Below, piece after piece: positions 24,301-36,351 of a DNA stretch of 48,175 nucleotides. Source of the stretch: Parachlorella kessleri (lineage: Eukaryota > Chlorophyta > Trebouxiophyceae > Chlorellales > Chlorellaceae). Location of the stretch: contig BBXU01002188.1 in the NCBI GenBank assembly GCA_001598975.1, positions 1 to 48,175 of the forward strand, written 5' to 3'. The position numbers were made by a program, and so were the translations under genes. Below the pieces are notes generated by a model that was given only the letters and a program-made list of their open reading frames with translations, was not told the DNA's origin and did not search any database. How positions within the stretch are numbered: position 1 is the first letter of the stretch; each line of letters opens with the position of its first letter.

Positions 24301-24465
24301 ATTCTCCCTGTTCCTCTTCCTCTTGGCAATCTCCCGCAGGGCTCGGTCGTCCAGGGAGCTCAGGTCCTCCGGCACAGGAATCTCCTTTCGACCACGCTTG
24401 CCTCGCTTAGGACCGCTAGGTTCGGAGGCTGACGTTTCATTGGTGTCCATGGTACAGTCCGACAT
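21314..24465 (-). CDS. bZIP transcription factor (bZIP-2), with apparent 1-nt frameshift
   Basis: Nuclear bZIP factor. Exons 24465-24287, 23999-23038, 22793-21737 and 21445-21314. The ATG at 24465 sits in a strong context (GCCACCATG). Basic region: KRKRNRENAQASRQRKAQEW, with the N-x7-R pair Asn52/Arg60 and the first zipper Leu ten residues on (Leu70), then LRQRVEELEEDNAAKKAEI. The first intron uses a GC donor (AG|GCTAGT) and splits the Arg60 codon in phase 2; only this splice gives the canonical R-x9-L spacing. The rest is Ala/Ser/Gly/Pro-rich and ends EAEDDYSFDHGMLASGAF followed by about 26 residues. In the third exon the frame shifts near a G4 run (plus 22062-22065): before it the frame ends at TGA 22035-22033, after it the neighbouring frame stays coding to a strong donor at 21736. 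With one base added there, the coding length is 777 codons. If the shift is real, the protein stops at 633 aa. Confidence 0.88.
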
Positions 24466-24929
24466 GGTGGCTGTTCTCACTGAGAAGTGTTCGCACGAAG
24501 TCTTCAAATGGAGGCTACAGCGGGAACTTGGCGGATGGGTAGTTGACCAGCTGTCGCTGAGCTGTGACTCATGAACAGTGCCAACCTCTACAAGGCGACC
24601 CTCAAGCTGTGGTACAAGCTACTCTTGAGCGACATGCCTTACAAGGTTTGTCTAGCAACAAACTTCGAAAGCAGACTATCTGGGTTACATGCTTCCTTCG
24701 CTACACAAACAAGATGTATGCATGCAACTACTTCCCAGTTCCTTCAACATCAACTCAATGAGGGTCCCATGCTGATGGTGACCGGGTGCACATGTGGGCT
24801 TCAGCAGCATGCACGGAGTCATGACGAGAGAAGGGCCTTGCTAGCCATGCAGCGGCAAGTAGCGAGACACCGGCAGCATCGCCAATGCATGCAGAAGGAT
24901 TGCTTCATCATGTAATCTACTTCCACACT
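24466..24929. other. Intergenic between bZIP-2 start and protease stop
   Basis: About 460 bp. It should hold the bZIP-2 promoter and the protease 3'UTR, both on the minus strand. TTACA at 24685-24689 (TGTAA on the minus strand) is about 240 nt after the protease stop and is a candidate polyadenylation signal. No exon was recognised. Confidence 0.5.
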
Positions 24930-27900
24930 TCAGCTCTGCTTGACATACATGATCGCTGCCGGGTTGGCATTTGCACTGCTTCGCACATCCACTGCAGTTG
25001 TTCCCCCTTTCAGCCAGCCTGTAGGTGTGGACCGCCCGCCTGAACCAAGTGGGTACCAGACAAAGGCCTGCAAGGACAGAGCATCATACTGCATGTGATT
25101 CAAAAGCGAAGCTCATTAGGGATTTCAAAGGACGGCGCGCCCCCGGCATGTTCGCAATGCCAACAAGCAGGGTGCAGTGTGGGTCCCCCCACAAAACGAG
25201 GCAGCTCCTTGTTGGAGGGGTAGCTTGATGGCACTGCAAGGGCACTCCCAACCCCAGCCCAAGTTTGAACTCCCAAGGCAATCCCAAAGAAAGCTAGACC
25301 TGCTACCGAGGTGCACTGGAGCGTCACCTACCTCCCACCAACGACATGCCGCAGCAGCCTTCCATGACCACCCCACCCAAGCCAAGCTCAGCTGACATCT
25401 ACCGCCTCACCTGGCAGCGTTTGTCCGCGTTGCATAGCTGCGCCAAGGCGTCGGGCTGGCCATCATGCTGGCACATGGTGCTGCTGTGGTTAAACGCTGG
25501 GGGCACAGTGTCTGCAGGCAGCAGCAGTGCTGAGTCGCACTGAGGTCCACAGGCCCCCAGTGTGCGCAGACAGTGGCAGGCAATCCACTTTACCGTGGTG
25601 GAAATTGTGCATGGTGATCGCCGGAGGGGGCTTGGCGTGTCGGTCAAGCCCAGCAGCACGGCACTGTGCATGAGCAGCAAGTGGATGTGTCCAGCCGTGC
25701 AATCCTCGCTACCGGGGCAGCCTTTGATGCAGAAGTTGCCAGGCTAGCCCCGTCCCACTCACTCTGGCAGGGGAAGTCAAGCTTGTCCCTCAGCTCCTGC
25801 CCGGCAACTGTCTGGTAGCCAGGTACAGTAGGAGCAGCCGGGGGCAGCGCGGACCGGGCAGTCTGCGGCAGGACAGACTCGATCTGTGGGCTAGCAAGGC
25901 AGCAAAATGGTGTTGGCCGGGCCAGATTCTCTCAATAACCAGCTTTTGCCCGCACCGAGCAACCCCAAGCCTCCTACATTTCCCCATGGCGCATGCAATG
26001 ACCACAGTAGCTGGGTTCCCAAGCCGTGGCAGGCAAGTCCTCAGCGCCTGAGCTCGGCAAGGCCAACCAACACCACACTGGTTTGCATAAGCCAGGCTCA
26101 AGGCACTGTTTCTACAGCCGCCACCTCATGCACCAGCCACACAAGCGGTGGTGTCACGCGCCACCACCCCTCGTGAGCCAGCCCCCAAAAGACTCACCAC
26201 TGCTCCCTGCTGGCTACCATTGCCAGCAGGCGGCTGGGCAGAGGCACCCGCAGCCCCTGGTGCCCCTCCGCTGGCAAGGCCGGCCAGGGTGTCTCTGATG
26301 AAGGGCAGGACAGCCTGCACATGGCAGGGCAAGTGGTGAGAGTGACCTGAGCAAGTGAAGAGGTGGGTGGCTAACAGATCCTGACCTTCATGGCTAGTTC
26401 TGGGCTGTGTGTGGCTCAGGCGTCTGTCTGACTCACGGGCAACCAGCCTCGCTGTGACTGCGGAGCTTGTACTTGATGGAGCTGTGGTGCTGCAGTAGGG
26501 CTCTGTGCTGCGAGGCATGTCTGCTGCCATGATAAGGGTTGTACCCGCGCACTGCTGTCCCCGAAGGCACAGCTGCTGGTCTCACCGCCTTTTGTGCAAG
26601 TATCCGCCCCTATGGCGCCGGCAATACAGCAAGCACCCTCTACAAACCTCTGCCCGGGCGGGCGGTCATACACCTGGCACACCCATCCACTTGGAAGATG
26701 CAAGAAAAACCCACGGACCTGCACGTCGGTGTAGACTCCCGGGACGCCCGGCTTGGCGCAGCCGATGCCAAAGCTGATGATGCCCACCTGCAGGTCGCCG
26801 GCCGGGCTGTCACCCATCTGGAGCAGGGGCCCTGCAGCAGCCAGCAGCCAAGGGCAGCGGCAGCGGCAGGCTCTGCTGTGTGGCTGGTCTGCTGGTATAC
26901 CTTGCACCCGTGGCCAAACAAGGCCATGCAGCTGGATTGTGGATGTGCGTTCCGCTTCGGCCGCCCAGCTCCTCCAGCAGGGGTTTGGCATCCTCACTCC
27001 TCGCCCTGTAAAGCTCTGACTGCAGTCACTCGCGATGGAGGCTTTCCTAGCCGTGGCTGACAAGGTGAAGGAGCAACCAGTTAGGCTTTGTGCATGGCAG
27101 TTTGTGCAGGCAGGTGCGAGAATGTCCCTGCCGAACCACCCACCGCCCGAGTCTCCTTGGCAGGCGTCGACTGGCGGGATGGCCGGCCAGACCTGGGTCG
27201 GGTTGTTAGGTCCCACCTGCCCAGCGCACAGCATGGTGGAGGTGATGGGAGCGCCTGCTGACACAAGAAGCGCACAGACGTCAAGTTCAGTCTAGTGTCC
27301 TTTACGCCTCTTCCGGCTCGTGGCTTTGGTCCGATATTGGTTGCCCAATTACGAGTGTGTGACCACCGAGCGGACTTGTTGCTGTCGCCTAATGACTCCC
27401 AATCCCCATGCTGGCAAATCTCGACATTAGGTGTCGCCCCTTGACAGCAACATGTCCCACTGCATTGTAGGTGGAGCTCTTTCGGCAGACACAACCGCAG
27501 GGTAGCATGGCCCTCCCATGCGGTATGCCCTGCCATGCCTGCCATACCACTGACGTAGGGGCGGCGACAGCAACCAGCGCAGCTTCTCCTGCGCCACCCA
27601 CCCACCCACCCACGCTCTTGAAGGCGTCCACCTCCTGGCACTGGGAGCGCGGCACCAGCGGCACCTGCCCCATGCGCAGCACCTCAGCCAGCTGAGTCGT
27701 CACCAGGCCCCACCCCAGGATCGTGAAGTTGTTGCCGCTGCTCCCTGCACCACCCGCGCAGGACGTGCCCCATTACATATCAGGCTGCCATGAGCTGGAC
27801 CTACTGCATTCAGGGTGCTAGGGGGAGGTGCTGCCGAAAAGTGAGGCGTGTTCGGCACGGTCATGAGCGACCATGCAAAGCATGCCCAGCAGGAGGTGCC

Positions 27901-30243
27901 GCCGCCGCCAGGGCTTAACAATTTCAGTGTTGATCACATCCATGCAGTCGTGGTCCCTTTGCACCCAAGGTAGTTGCATCCAGTTTGCAGCAGCAACGCA
28001 TGCTTGGCTAATCAACCCAGGAATATACCTATACCCCCCCCCCCCACCCGCCCACCACCACCACCATCACACACCCCCCCACACACACCTTGCGCCAGCT
28101 GGATGCCTGTGTTGAGCGGGACCACTGGGAAGGGCACCGGCTTCTCCAGGACCAGCAGCGCCACGTCATCGGTGAAGTTGCGCCCAAACTTGAAGTCGGG
28201 GTGGATGAGGGTTTGTACTATGGGGAGATCACGGTTTATTTGGTGAGCCCAGGAGCCCCCCAGCAGTGTCAGCCTGAGCTGTTCCGATCACGCAGTGGTG
28301 CTCAAGGCATGGTGCATGAACCAGCTGTTTGAGCTAGGGACTTTCTCTTGAGCTAGGGACTTTTTATTTGAGTTCGAATGCAAGCAGGCTGGCCTGGAGA
28401 CCATGTGTCAAGCCCACCAGGATGTGAGAGGCCCGGGCACACCTGACTTGAGAACAAAGGAGCCGTTGGCATCGTTGCCTCGGTCGTAGCGCCCCACCGC
28501 CACGTCTGGGTGGGAGACATCGTCGGCCAGCTGGCCAGTGGTCTCATCAAAGAAGCTGCATGCAGGGGCAAAGGCAACGGGAGGGCAATGGGGTTCGTCC
28601 TACCAGGCGGTACTGCAGCAGGCTGGTGTTTCGAGGCAAACCCCAGGGAGGTACTACACCAGGAGAGCATAGCATTTGCGAGAAGGACTGGAACGGACAC
28701 CGTACATGGCATGCAGCCACGGAGGGCCACTGTAAGAGCAGGTGTGCTGGGTGGTTTGGATTTACAGGACGCTCCATGGCTGGAGGACTCCTGAACTGTG
28801 CCAGGCAGGCAGGCCGCCCCTCGTCACACATCCCTACCAGTGAGCCGCTGTGAGGACCACGTTGTCCCTGATGAGCGTGCCGCCACAGAAATGGTCGCCC
28901 CCCGGGGGCACCCGCAGCGACACCATGTACGAGAAGCGGCCCTGCACAGCCCACACAAGACCCCGGGGCGGGGCCTCACGTTGATTTATGGAAGTGTGGC
29001 ATGGAAAGGGGTGTAGTGGGATACTTCGGCAGCAGCGCATGTTGCAACAGCGGGAAGCCACGTAGGCCTGCCTTGGCCAGAGCGGCAGGCTGGCTTCACT
29101 GCGAGGACCCCAGTGGGCATGACACACAGCAGCATCTCAAGCCAGCCACCACCCCCCAGCGTGTGCTGAAAGGCCGTGTCTTTGCAGGTTGCCTAGTCTC
29201 GCAGGCAGCTGCTGGCACCCCGCGAGCTGACAAGCATGACCAACTTGCTCACCGCATCTTCAAGATCACCTACCGGGGGTGCGGGGCGGCCCGAGATGAT
29301 TCCGTACGGGTGCTCGTACTGCGGGTCCACCAGGGCGCCAGCTGTGCCCTCCTGCATGGGGAGTGAGGCCCCCCTACGAGCTGAGACGCCCACCGAATGT
29401 GGCTGAATGTAACTGGGCTCTCTCAAGGTTCTCAACTCAAATCACACGTGAGATGCTGGCCAGTGGGGCAACCAGGCGTGCTGCTCATCACTGGGGCGGG
29501 GCACCAAGGGCAACAGATCTCAGAGGCAGCTCCCATTGCCTGAAAAGCCTTGCTCCAACAAGAAGCGCCCACGCACGGAGTGCCGCACCGGCCAGCTGTT
29601 GTTGTAGGGCTGGGGCGTATAAGGGTTCACCAGGATGATGGACAGGTCATCAGCCAGCTCCTCCAACTGTGTCCTGGCAACAGGGCACTGCATGAGGCTT
29701 ACAGGGGTGGGCTGCACTGGGAGCACTGCTGGCAGCGTGCATGGGCTGGGTAGTGCGCAGGAGCTTGCCGGCGCATAGCACTGACAGGAGGACCAGTGGC
29801 CCATGCATGCATGGGGTTACTCTCCCACCTGTTGTGGGGATCGATCTTCAGCTGCGGGTTCTGCTCCTGGTACTTTTGTAGGAAGCCGTAGAAGCGGACA
29901 AACCCAAAGAGCTGGTCATAGTAGCTCGAAGAGTGTATCTGCGGCCAGGAAAGTGTACAGCAAAGTAGGGCTCCCATGCAGCGCGACTTGCATATGCAAG
30001 CGCCCCATGCGAGTCACCAGGGCAGTTTACTTGACAGCTGGCTGAGGTGATATTCAACACCTTTCTGCAGGAGGCTGGTTGTAGCTATTGCCACACATCA
30101 GTCAAGGCTGCCAAATCTGGCTAGGCCGATGGAAAGAGGCTGCATGGGCTATCAGGTGCAGCAGAAGGGTTGGTACTTACCCCCAGAGGCTGGCGCTTTC
30201 CCACAGCCACCGCCAGCAAGGTGAGCACAATCAAGGGCCTCAT
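24930..30243 (-). CDS. Secreted trypsin-like serine protease (S1) with C-terminal PAN-like Cys-rich domain
   Basis: Fifteen exons: 30243-30181, 30060-30031, 29938-29829, 29673-29540, 29380-29274, 28941-28838, 28555-28443, 28217-28089, 27744-27610, 27254-27144, 26831-26719, 26314-26198, 25883-25763, 25511-25411, 25067-24930; 541 aa. It starts with a signal peptide (MRPLIVLTLLAVAVG). About 120 residues of unrecognised propeptide-like sequence follow. The chymotrypsin fold starts near IISGRPAPPGRFSYMVSL, with catalytic His182 (VLTAAHC), Asp238 (TDDVALLVL) and Ser344 (CQGDSGGPLL). The specificity-pocket residue six before Ser is Asp338, predicting cleavage after Lys/Arg; the Trp before Gly216 is Phe (IISFGIGC). 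After YTDVQ AVLPFIRDTL comes a linker, then a Cys-rich tail with MCQHDG, LAQLCNADKRCQAFVWYP, GWLKGG and AIMYVKQS, a PAN-like motif. Several N-glycosylation sequons suit secretion. The residue before IIS is not basic, so trypsin-type self-activation there is not obvious. The exon 4/5 junction is uncertain (GCAATG donor, or GTGCGT upstream). Confidence 0.9.
27597..27612 (-). repeat. (GGGT)n array overlapping a splice donor
   Basis: On the minus strand the exon ending at 27610 runs directly into repeated GTGGGTGGGTGG, offering several GT donors 4 nt apart. Only GTGG|GTGGGT joined to the acceptor before 27254 keeps the protease frame (SVG-APITSTMLCAG). Confidence 0.75.
28037..28089. repeat. C-rich / CCA / CA simple sequence in intron
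   Basis: A poly-C run, CCA triplets and CA dinucleotides fill the intron immediately next to the donor of the exon ending at 28089 in the protease gene. The donor itself (GTGTGTGT on the minus strand) is part of the repeat. Confidence 0.8.
28329..28366. repeat. Two-copy 19-bp tandem repeat
   Basis: TTGAGCTAGGGACTTTCTC is followed directly by a near-identical copy (TTGAGCTAGGGACTTTTTA). It is a recent small duplication inside the protease intron between the exons ending at 28443 and starting at 28217. Confidence 0.8.
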
Positions 30244-31001
30244 TGTTGAAAGCCAGGTATTGTGCAGAAGCAAAGCTGACGAGCGTCAAGGCTTCCTGCA
30301 GCTTCCCTGCTGTTAGCCTAGTAGGAGGGCCTCCAATTAGCTGTAGCTGCTTACCGGGTAAGCCTACAAGCCAAGCAGATCAGAGGTGGAAACAGAGCTG
30401 AAGCGTTAAGAGGCATGCGCAAGCAAGCAGGCCACCTTGGGGCTGCCCCATGGTGTGTGGATCCCGCCAGGGTATCAAAAACGATCCCCCGCGGCCTGTC
30501 CAAGGTGACTTTTGGGGGGTCGTCTGGCGGCCCTACGTGTGTATAAATGCGGTCTGGCGCTCGGAATCGCATGTGCGCCAATCCTTGCTGGGCCTTCCAT
30601 CCTTGAAGGTCGCCAGGGGGCAAGAAATACCACCCCAGGGGGATACCGTCCTGCTGGCAACCCACTTCCACGCCCTGTTGAGCTCGCCATTGGCAGGTAT
30701 TCGCACCATTCGCTGCGCCCCTATATAGATTTTGTTTGTGGCTATCGTGTCATGCGTCGGTGGAGCAGGGTGCAGGCATGACAAGATAGCATACCAGTTG
30801 CGACCCTGGCTGCTTCAGCCTTATCGAGTCCTATCTTTAGCGCCTGAACTGTCGTGCAAGGCCTCCAGCGGGATAAACCCTGAAGGCGCGCCCTTCTCCT
30901 GGTGCCAGCAGCCCCTGCTGGCAAACTGATCCAAGCTCGCCCACCCACCGTCTGCGCGCCTACATGACTTGGCGGCTGCGGCGTTGGGGCGTCTCTAGCG
31001 G
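30244..31001. promoter_or_regulatory. Divergent promoter region (protease / AP2 factor)
   Basis: 758 bp between two opposite ATGs. TATAAA at 30542-30547 and TATATA at 30722-30727 are candidate core elements; the latter is about 280 nt upstream of the AP2 ATG. A 106-codon frame on the minus strand (30351-30671) has no recognised domain and is not accepted as a gene. Confidence 0.5.
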
Positions 31002-34000
31002 ATGAAGTCCAGCAAGTTCCGGGGGGTGACTCTGTTCAGGCCCACCGGCAAATGGCGAGCCCAGGTACCCCCCAACTGTCCCCTCCTCCCTGCATGCAGC
31101 AACACCCACTATACATCTGTTCCCAGCCTTTCACAGGGCGAGCTGCACAACCAATCCAACAATCACACCACCGACCGTGGCTGCAGATATCTGCCGGCGG
31201 CAAGACGCTGTCCCTGGGCGACCATGAGACTGAGCAAGAGGCGGCCAGGGCGTTTGACCGAGCTCTGCTGCACAAGCAGGGCCGGCAAGCCAAGACAAAC
31301 TTCCCCCTGGCGGAGTACGAGTCGGAGATGGAGCACCTGCAGGGTGCGTGGGTGGGTGGGTGGGTCCAGCCCGCTGCCTGGGCCGCTGCTGTGTGGGCGG
31401 CGGCGGCCGTTGCTGCTGCTGTTTCCGCTGCTGAGATGGTACTGCCAAAGTGTTCCTTCGTTTTGTGCTGCCACCCGGCTTCTAAGGCGAGGGCAAGTCT
31501 GTGCTGGAGTGAGTGAGTGAGCCCCTTGGTCCCTGGAAGGCGGCGAGGGCTATGCAGCGCCCGTAGCGCCTTTTGCTCACTGGCTGGGCGGTTATCTGCC
31601 CTGTGCACACATGTCCCGCCGAGCAACCCTTATTGGTTGGTACATCGCCTGTGCAGCCATGACCCATCAAGAGCTTGTGGCGCTGCTGCGGAGCAAAGCG
31701 CGCAAGTCGGGGGCGCAGAGCTCCCACTACCGCGGCGTCTCGCTGCTGCGCCAGACCGGGCGGTGGCACGCACAGATCAATGTGGGGGGCAGGCAGGTGC
31801 ACCTTGGCTTCTTTGGGACCGAGGAAGAGGCGGCGCGGGCCTACGACAGGTGGGCGGGCAGTTGATTGGTTACCAATGTCTTCCCTTTCCTGCGCAACAC
31901 CATGCACCCCCTCCTGCTTGGGAGCAGGGCGTGCTCGGCATGCTTCTGGTACTGTGGCCCTTTCACCCACCTTGCCCATACCCAGCCTCATAAATGCAAG
32001 GCTGCCATCGGCAGGGAGCTTCAGGCCCCAGTTGGCATGCTCCCCTCCTCCGCGTCCTGCTGTCTCGCTGCAGGCCCGCTATCAGGAGGGCTTTCAACGG
32101 CCCTTGGGGAACACTCCACCAGTGGCATGGCCGCCCCCCTGGCTGTAAGCCCGCTATATCTAGTCCTCGTGGCTGGTATCATTTGCTCATTTATGTTTCC
32201 CTGAACCAACCTGGAAAATGAAACAGAAAGCAACGCTTGCATTATGGTGTGTCCGCCTGCTGCAGGGCCGCCATCACCAAGGGCTCCAGCGACGCCGGCG
32301 CGCGCATCATTACTAATTTTGCGCTGGCCGACTACCGAGAGGAGCTGGGGGTGCTGCAAAGCGTGAGCCAGGCGGAGCTGATGTCAGCACTGGCAGATGA
32401 GAGGTGTGTCAGTGAATGTGTGGTGCGGTGGGAAGAATTGTAAGATATTGTATAAAACCCTAAGGTGGTGATGCTGGACCATGCTGTGGTTGCCTCCTTG
32501 CCAAGCTGCAACAGAATGTGTAAGTCTGCGTGCCCAAGTTGGCAGGTATGTGGGTGACGTCTGCTCCAGTGGGCAGCCTGTCATGGAGACCTTGTTGGGG
32601 AGACGCTGTAGTCAGGGGGAGAAAGTAACGAGGTGCACAACATCCCTGCCCAATAACTTAGGTCGCAAAGTCTGACCTCAATGCCCACACAAAGTACAGG
32701 GTTTTCCTGAGGTGACCGTCGCTGGATTTGGGTTGGCTGGAGGTGCATCACTGATGTGCTGCACACCTTTGCATGCCACGTGCTCATCATTAATGCGCTG
32801 TGGTCAAGTTGTCTACCTTGTCAAGTAAACACCCCCACCCTAAGGCTGCTGCTGCTGCTGCTGCCGCCTCTGCAGCACTCGGAAGCCTGCCATGGAGCTG
32901 CTTGCCTCGGGCTTCAGCCAGCGCGCGGCAGCAGCCGTGTTTGGCCGCTCGCTCCACCCCGCGCCCGCGCCCCAAGCACTGAACGACATGCTGCCCAAAG
33001 CGGAGCGCGCACTCCCTAAGCCGCCGGCGCCCGCGCTCAGCCCGCTCTGGCAGCTCGCACAGCACCCAGAGCAGGCGCAGCAGGAGGGGCACCAGCTGGA
33101 AGAGGGGGAGCTGTATCTGCCCGGGCAGCTGGGGGTGCAGCTGAGGCTTGCGGACCCCGACCATGGGGAGCAGCAGGGCGAGCGCTCCCAGCGGCAGCAG
33201 GGAGAGGAGCAGGCAAAGCATGGAGGACTGCGGCAAGACAAGTGGGAGGAGCAGCAGGGACAGCACGCCGCAAATGGAGGGTCTCCCGGGGGCTCGCCTG
33301 CGGCACCTACAAGGTGAGGGCAGGGTCTGTGTGGAGTGTGTAGGGGTGCTACTAAAGGATCAGATCCCGCCGCTGGGAGGCCAGGGGCGTGGCTTTGTTG
33401 TAGCTTTGGATGCAAACCTCTGGTAGCGACAGAGATTGATCCCAGGGCAGCTGTGTCCCTGGGTGAGAATGCCACTATCCGCTGGATTGTGGATTATTGC
33501 GTTGCCGGCATTGTCATTTCCACTTTCGAACCTAACTCCAGCCCTGCCGTGACACCTATCCTTGCAGGCACAGCACCCGCAGCAGGCAGCGGCCTCGGGA
33601 CCAGGCGTCCCCGCCCCCACCCCTGGCCCCGCCACCACCGGCGCTGACCTCCCCCTCGAAGCTGCCCCTGGCCAGGTCCCCTCTCCCTCCCAAGACGCCC
33701 CAGGGGCTGCCGCCAGCAGCCGCCCAACAGAGGAGGCCCTCGCCCTCGCCGCTGTCACCAACGCCACGCTCGTCCGCCAGGGCCCTCAAGGTGCCCCCGC
33801 CGCTGCTCATGCCGCCTGGAGGCAGCTCGCCGGGGGAGTGGCCACCAACGGGAGCAGACCCGAGCTCCTCGGCTGCCTCTGCCTCTGCTGCTGTGGCTCA
33901 GCTGCAGCAGGCCACCTTGCTGACCAGCCCCAGGGTGGTGGAGGAGCCGCGGCGCCCCCTACGAAGGAGCGCCAGCGCCGGCGCCCTGGGCAGGCGGGCG

Positions 34001-34354
34001 GGCAGCGCCAGCAGCATGAGCGCCCTGCCTGCTGCCGGCGGCGCCGGCAGCAGGGGAGCTGGCAGCGCTGCTGCGGCCGCAGCAGCAGGAGCAGCAGCAG
34101 TCCACAAGCGTTCCCAGTCGTACACCGCTGCTGAGGCAGAGGGGCAGGAGCTGTTTGCTGGTGTCCCCCTTCTTCGGCACTCGCGCAGCGGTTCGCCCTT
34201 GCATCACCCAGTCACCCATCATCAAGACGAGAGAGACCAGCACCATTATCACCAAGACCAGCAGCAGCAGGCAGAGCAGGACACGCAGCTAGAGGTAGCC
34301 GGAGGGCGCAAGCGCAGGAAGGTGGCCCGCCCAGCACGGGCAGCGCACTCGTGA
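31002..34354 (+). CDS. AP2-domain transcription factor with two AP2 repeats
   Basis: Nuclear DNA-binding protein. Exons 31002-31064, 31187-31343, 31657-31849, 32266-32403, 32876-33313, 33568-34354; phases agree and give 591 aa. First AP2 repeat at about residues 4-73: SKFRGVTLFRPTGKWRAQ, then LGDHETEQEAARAFDRALL and TNFPLAEYESEM. Second at about 95-165: SSHYRGVSLLRQTGRWHAQI, LGFFGTEEEAARAYDRAAI, TNFALADYREEL. Both keep the YRG/WAARAYD-type core of the fold. Residues 184-591 are low complexity (Gln/Glu, then Pro, then Ser/Ala) with His/Gln tracts and end in a basic cluster GRKRRKVARPAR, a likely nuclear localisation signal. A TAG lies just upstream in frame and could also be read as an acceptor, so an additional 5' exon is possible. 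The paired AP2 layout recalls the plant AP2/ANT class, but the spacer and flanks are not alignable by eye. Targets unknown. Confidence 0.92.
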
Positions 34355-36351
34355 GCGACATTTCTACTAGCCAAATCTCTCTCTGCAGGCTCGATCAGAT
34401 AAGGAGTAGTTGATCAGATCCACACAGATAGCCAGGTTGTTGGAGATGTGATTGAGTTGCAGCGTTAGAGGTGGGCATGGCACACATATGGGCTTGCTAC
34501 CATGGCTAAGCACTGGTGCCTGTGCCATGCGGCCTGCTGGTGAGCTGTCAGTTGCCTAGGAAACCCCCCAATAATGTCTCTGTGCATCTCAGTTGATAGA
34601 CTGCACTCGCTCATTTTGTTTTGTCGCAAGGCGCGCTGTGAAGTTCGCCGCTGTCCTGTTTGCCCCACCGCAATTGTTCCGGAGGGCTGTTTCTTTGCTG
34701 CATTGTGGCTCCAGAGGAGTACCAGCTCGCCCCATTGGGTGGCGCAGTGCTCAAGCATCATCTTTGCGCATGCTGCCAGTTGCCATTGCAAGCCTGCATG
34801 CCATGATAGGCTCAGTTCAGTGTCTACCCCTCCGCGCCCTGCAGTACACTGTCCATACAGCAGTGAATGCCGTGGTGGGCGGGCTGATGTACAGTTGCCA
34901 TGCATACTAGTGAGTGCCTCCTTCCTTGCCTCGGCTGAGGGGTCAGGTGTGCAAACTTGGTTAGTTTGGTCAAGTGCCACGTCAGCGGCTTCCCTTCGAT
35001 TGCACTCAACAGTCCTCAGCTTAGGAGCGTTGTTTGCATTGTCCACTGCAGCGCTGCTAAGTTGTGGTCCTAGCATCGTCCAGTTCTCTGTTCAGTCTTC
35101 TCTTGTCCAGCTTGCTCGCATTGGGTCGGTGCCAAGGCTTGTGAACGCTGTTGCCCAGTCAATTCTCTGGCAATAAAAGGGGAGCTTCTTTCTACTTATA
35201 GGCTACAGGTTGGTTTATTGCAGGTGTGTGCATGCGGGGTTGCAGGGTAGCCACGAAGTATGCTGTGGAGTTTGTAGTATGAAATAAGTTTAATCTTTTG
35301 GCAGAGTTGTAGGAGCTGGCAAGGCTGTGCGATTGGGCTGAGCACTTGCCTGGGAGGTGAGGAGTTGGCCACTAGTAAACCCCACTAGTAACGTGATGAA
35401 CACTATCAGTTTGGGTCCGCCGGGGGCCTGATACAAATGGCTGCTGTGCTGCTGTCCTGTGGCATCTGGGTACCTGTATGCTCAGCTGCTCAAGTGTTTG
35501 CTTTTGTTGGGCTTGCTGAAGTTAGACGTTGCATTGATATACCGATAGAGCAAGATTTGGCATGGGCTGGTGTTGTGTAGATATGCAGGGCTTGCAGAGT
35601 TTTGTTTGGGGCACTTCCCCCTTGGTCCACTGAGTTAGGCTTGGTGATTAGCAATGCCTGGACCTGTAAGGTGGTCGAGGTGCTCCGTGCCAAGGACAGG
35701 GAACACTCACTTCCCAATGCTGGCACCTGGGAGTCCAACGCTCTCCTCTAGACTTGTGTAGCAGAGCTGTGCTCAGGAGCCCCAAGATGATGATCCTTAA
35801 GAAACCTGTGGCAGCCTGACCAGTGCCCCACAGGTCACCGCTGGATGTCCTTCACCTGTTGTGCACCCAAGCTGCATGCACACTTGCCGCCGCCGTAAAA
35901 CTTCAGCAAAGCTGCAGGCGCACACGCTAGACTACCACACGCTCCGGGCGGTGCAGGTTACAGTATACGTGCATTCGGTTGAGACCATGGGCTCAGACGG
36001 CGGCCATTCAAGGGTCACCGCCAACCTCTCAAACTCAGGAAAGATGTTCCACTAAACCACTCCCACCGCCAGGAGACAAAGTCCTAGGCAATATCCCCAA
36101 CCTCTGGCAAAGGACCTAAGGACTGCTGAGCCTGGCCGTCAGAGCTATGCACCTGAGTGCACTCAGCCCCGACGACTCGCACATGGCTGGCCGCAACCTA
36201 TCAAAGTGCCAGCCGCCATCAACAATAAGCCACCTCAGTGCCATAACTACAACCCGCTCATCCCTACACCATGGTGTCAAGCTGCAAAGCCGCACTCCGC
36301 CAAAGCTGCACCACATGGACCGCGGGATGTTCAGTGCCGCTCAAAGCTCGC
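34355..36351. other. Gene-poor stretch between AP2 and uS5m (convergent 3' ends)
   Basis: About 2 kb. Overlapping open frames of about 200 codons occur on both strands (plus 34574-35176 and minus 34465-35076). Neither shows a known domain or spliced continuation, so I regard them as chance frames within a long 3'UTR or spacer. No RNA gene or repeat was recognised. Confidence 0.5.

Noticed and set aside
25575..25720. Possible extra protease exon on the minus strand containing CPGSEDCTAG
   Set aside because: It keeps phase with the exon ending at 25763 but reads into a Leu-rich stretch. Splicing directly to 25511 restores the Cys-rich tail in phase without it.
30351..30671. 106-codon minus-strand frame upstream of the protease
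   Set aside because: It has no known motif, lies in the divergent promoter space and does not splice in frame to the protease signal-peptide exon.
34465..35176. Open frames of about 200 codons on both strands downstream of the AP2 gene
   Set aside because: They overlap each other, have no recognisable domain and no spliced continuation. Long frames are common by chance here.
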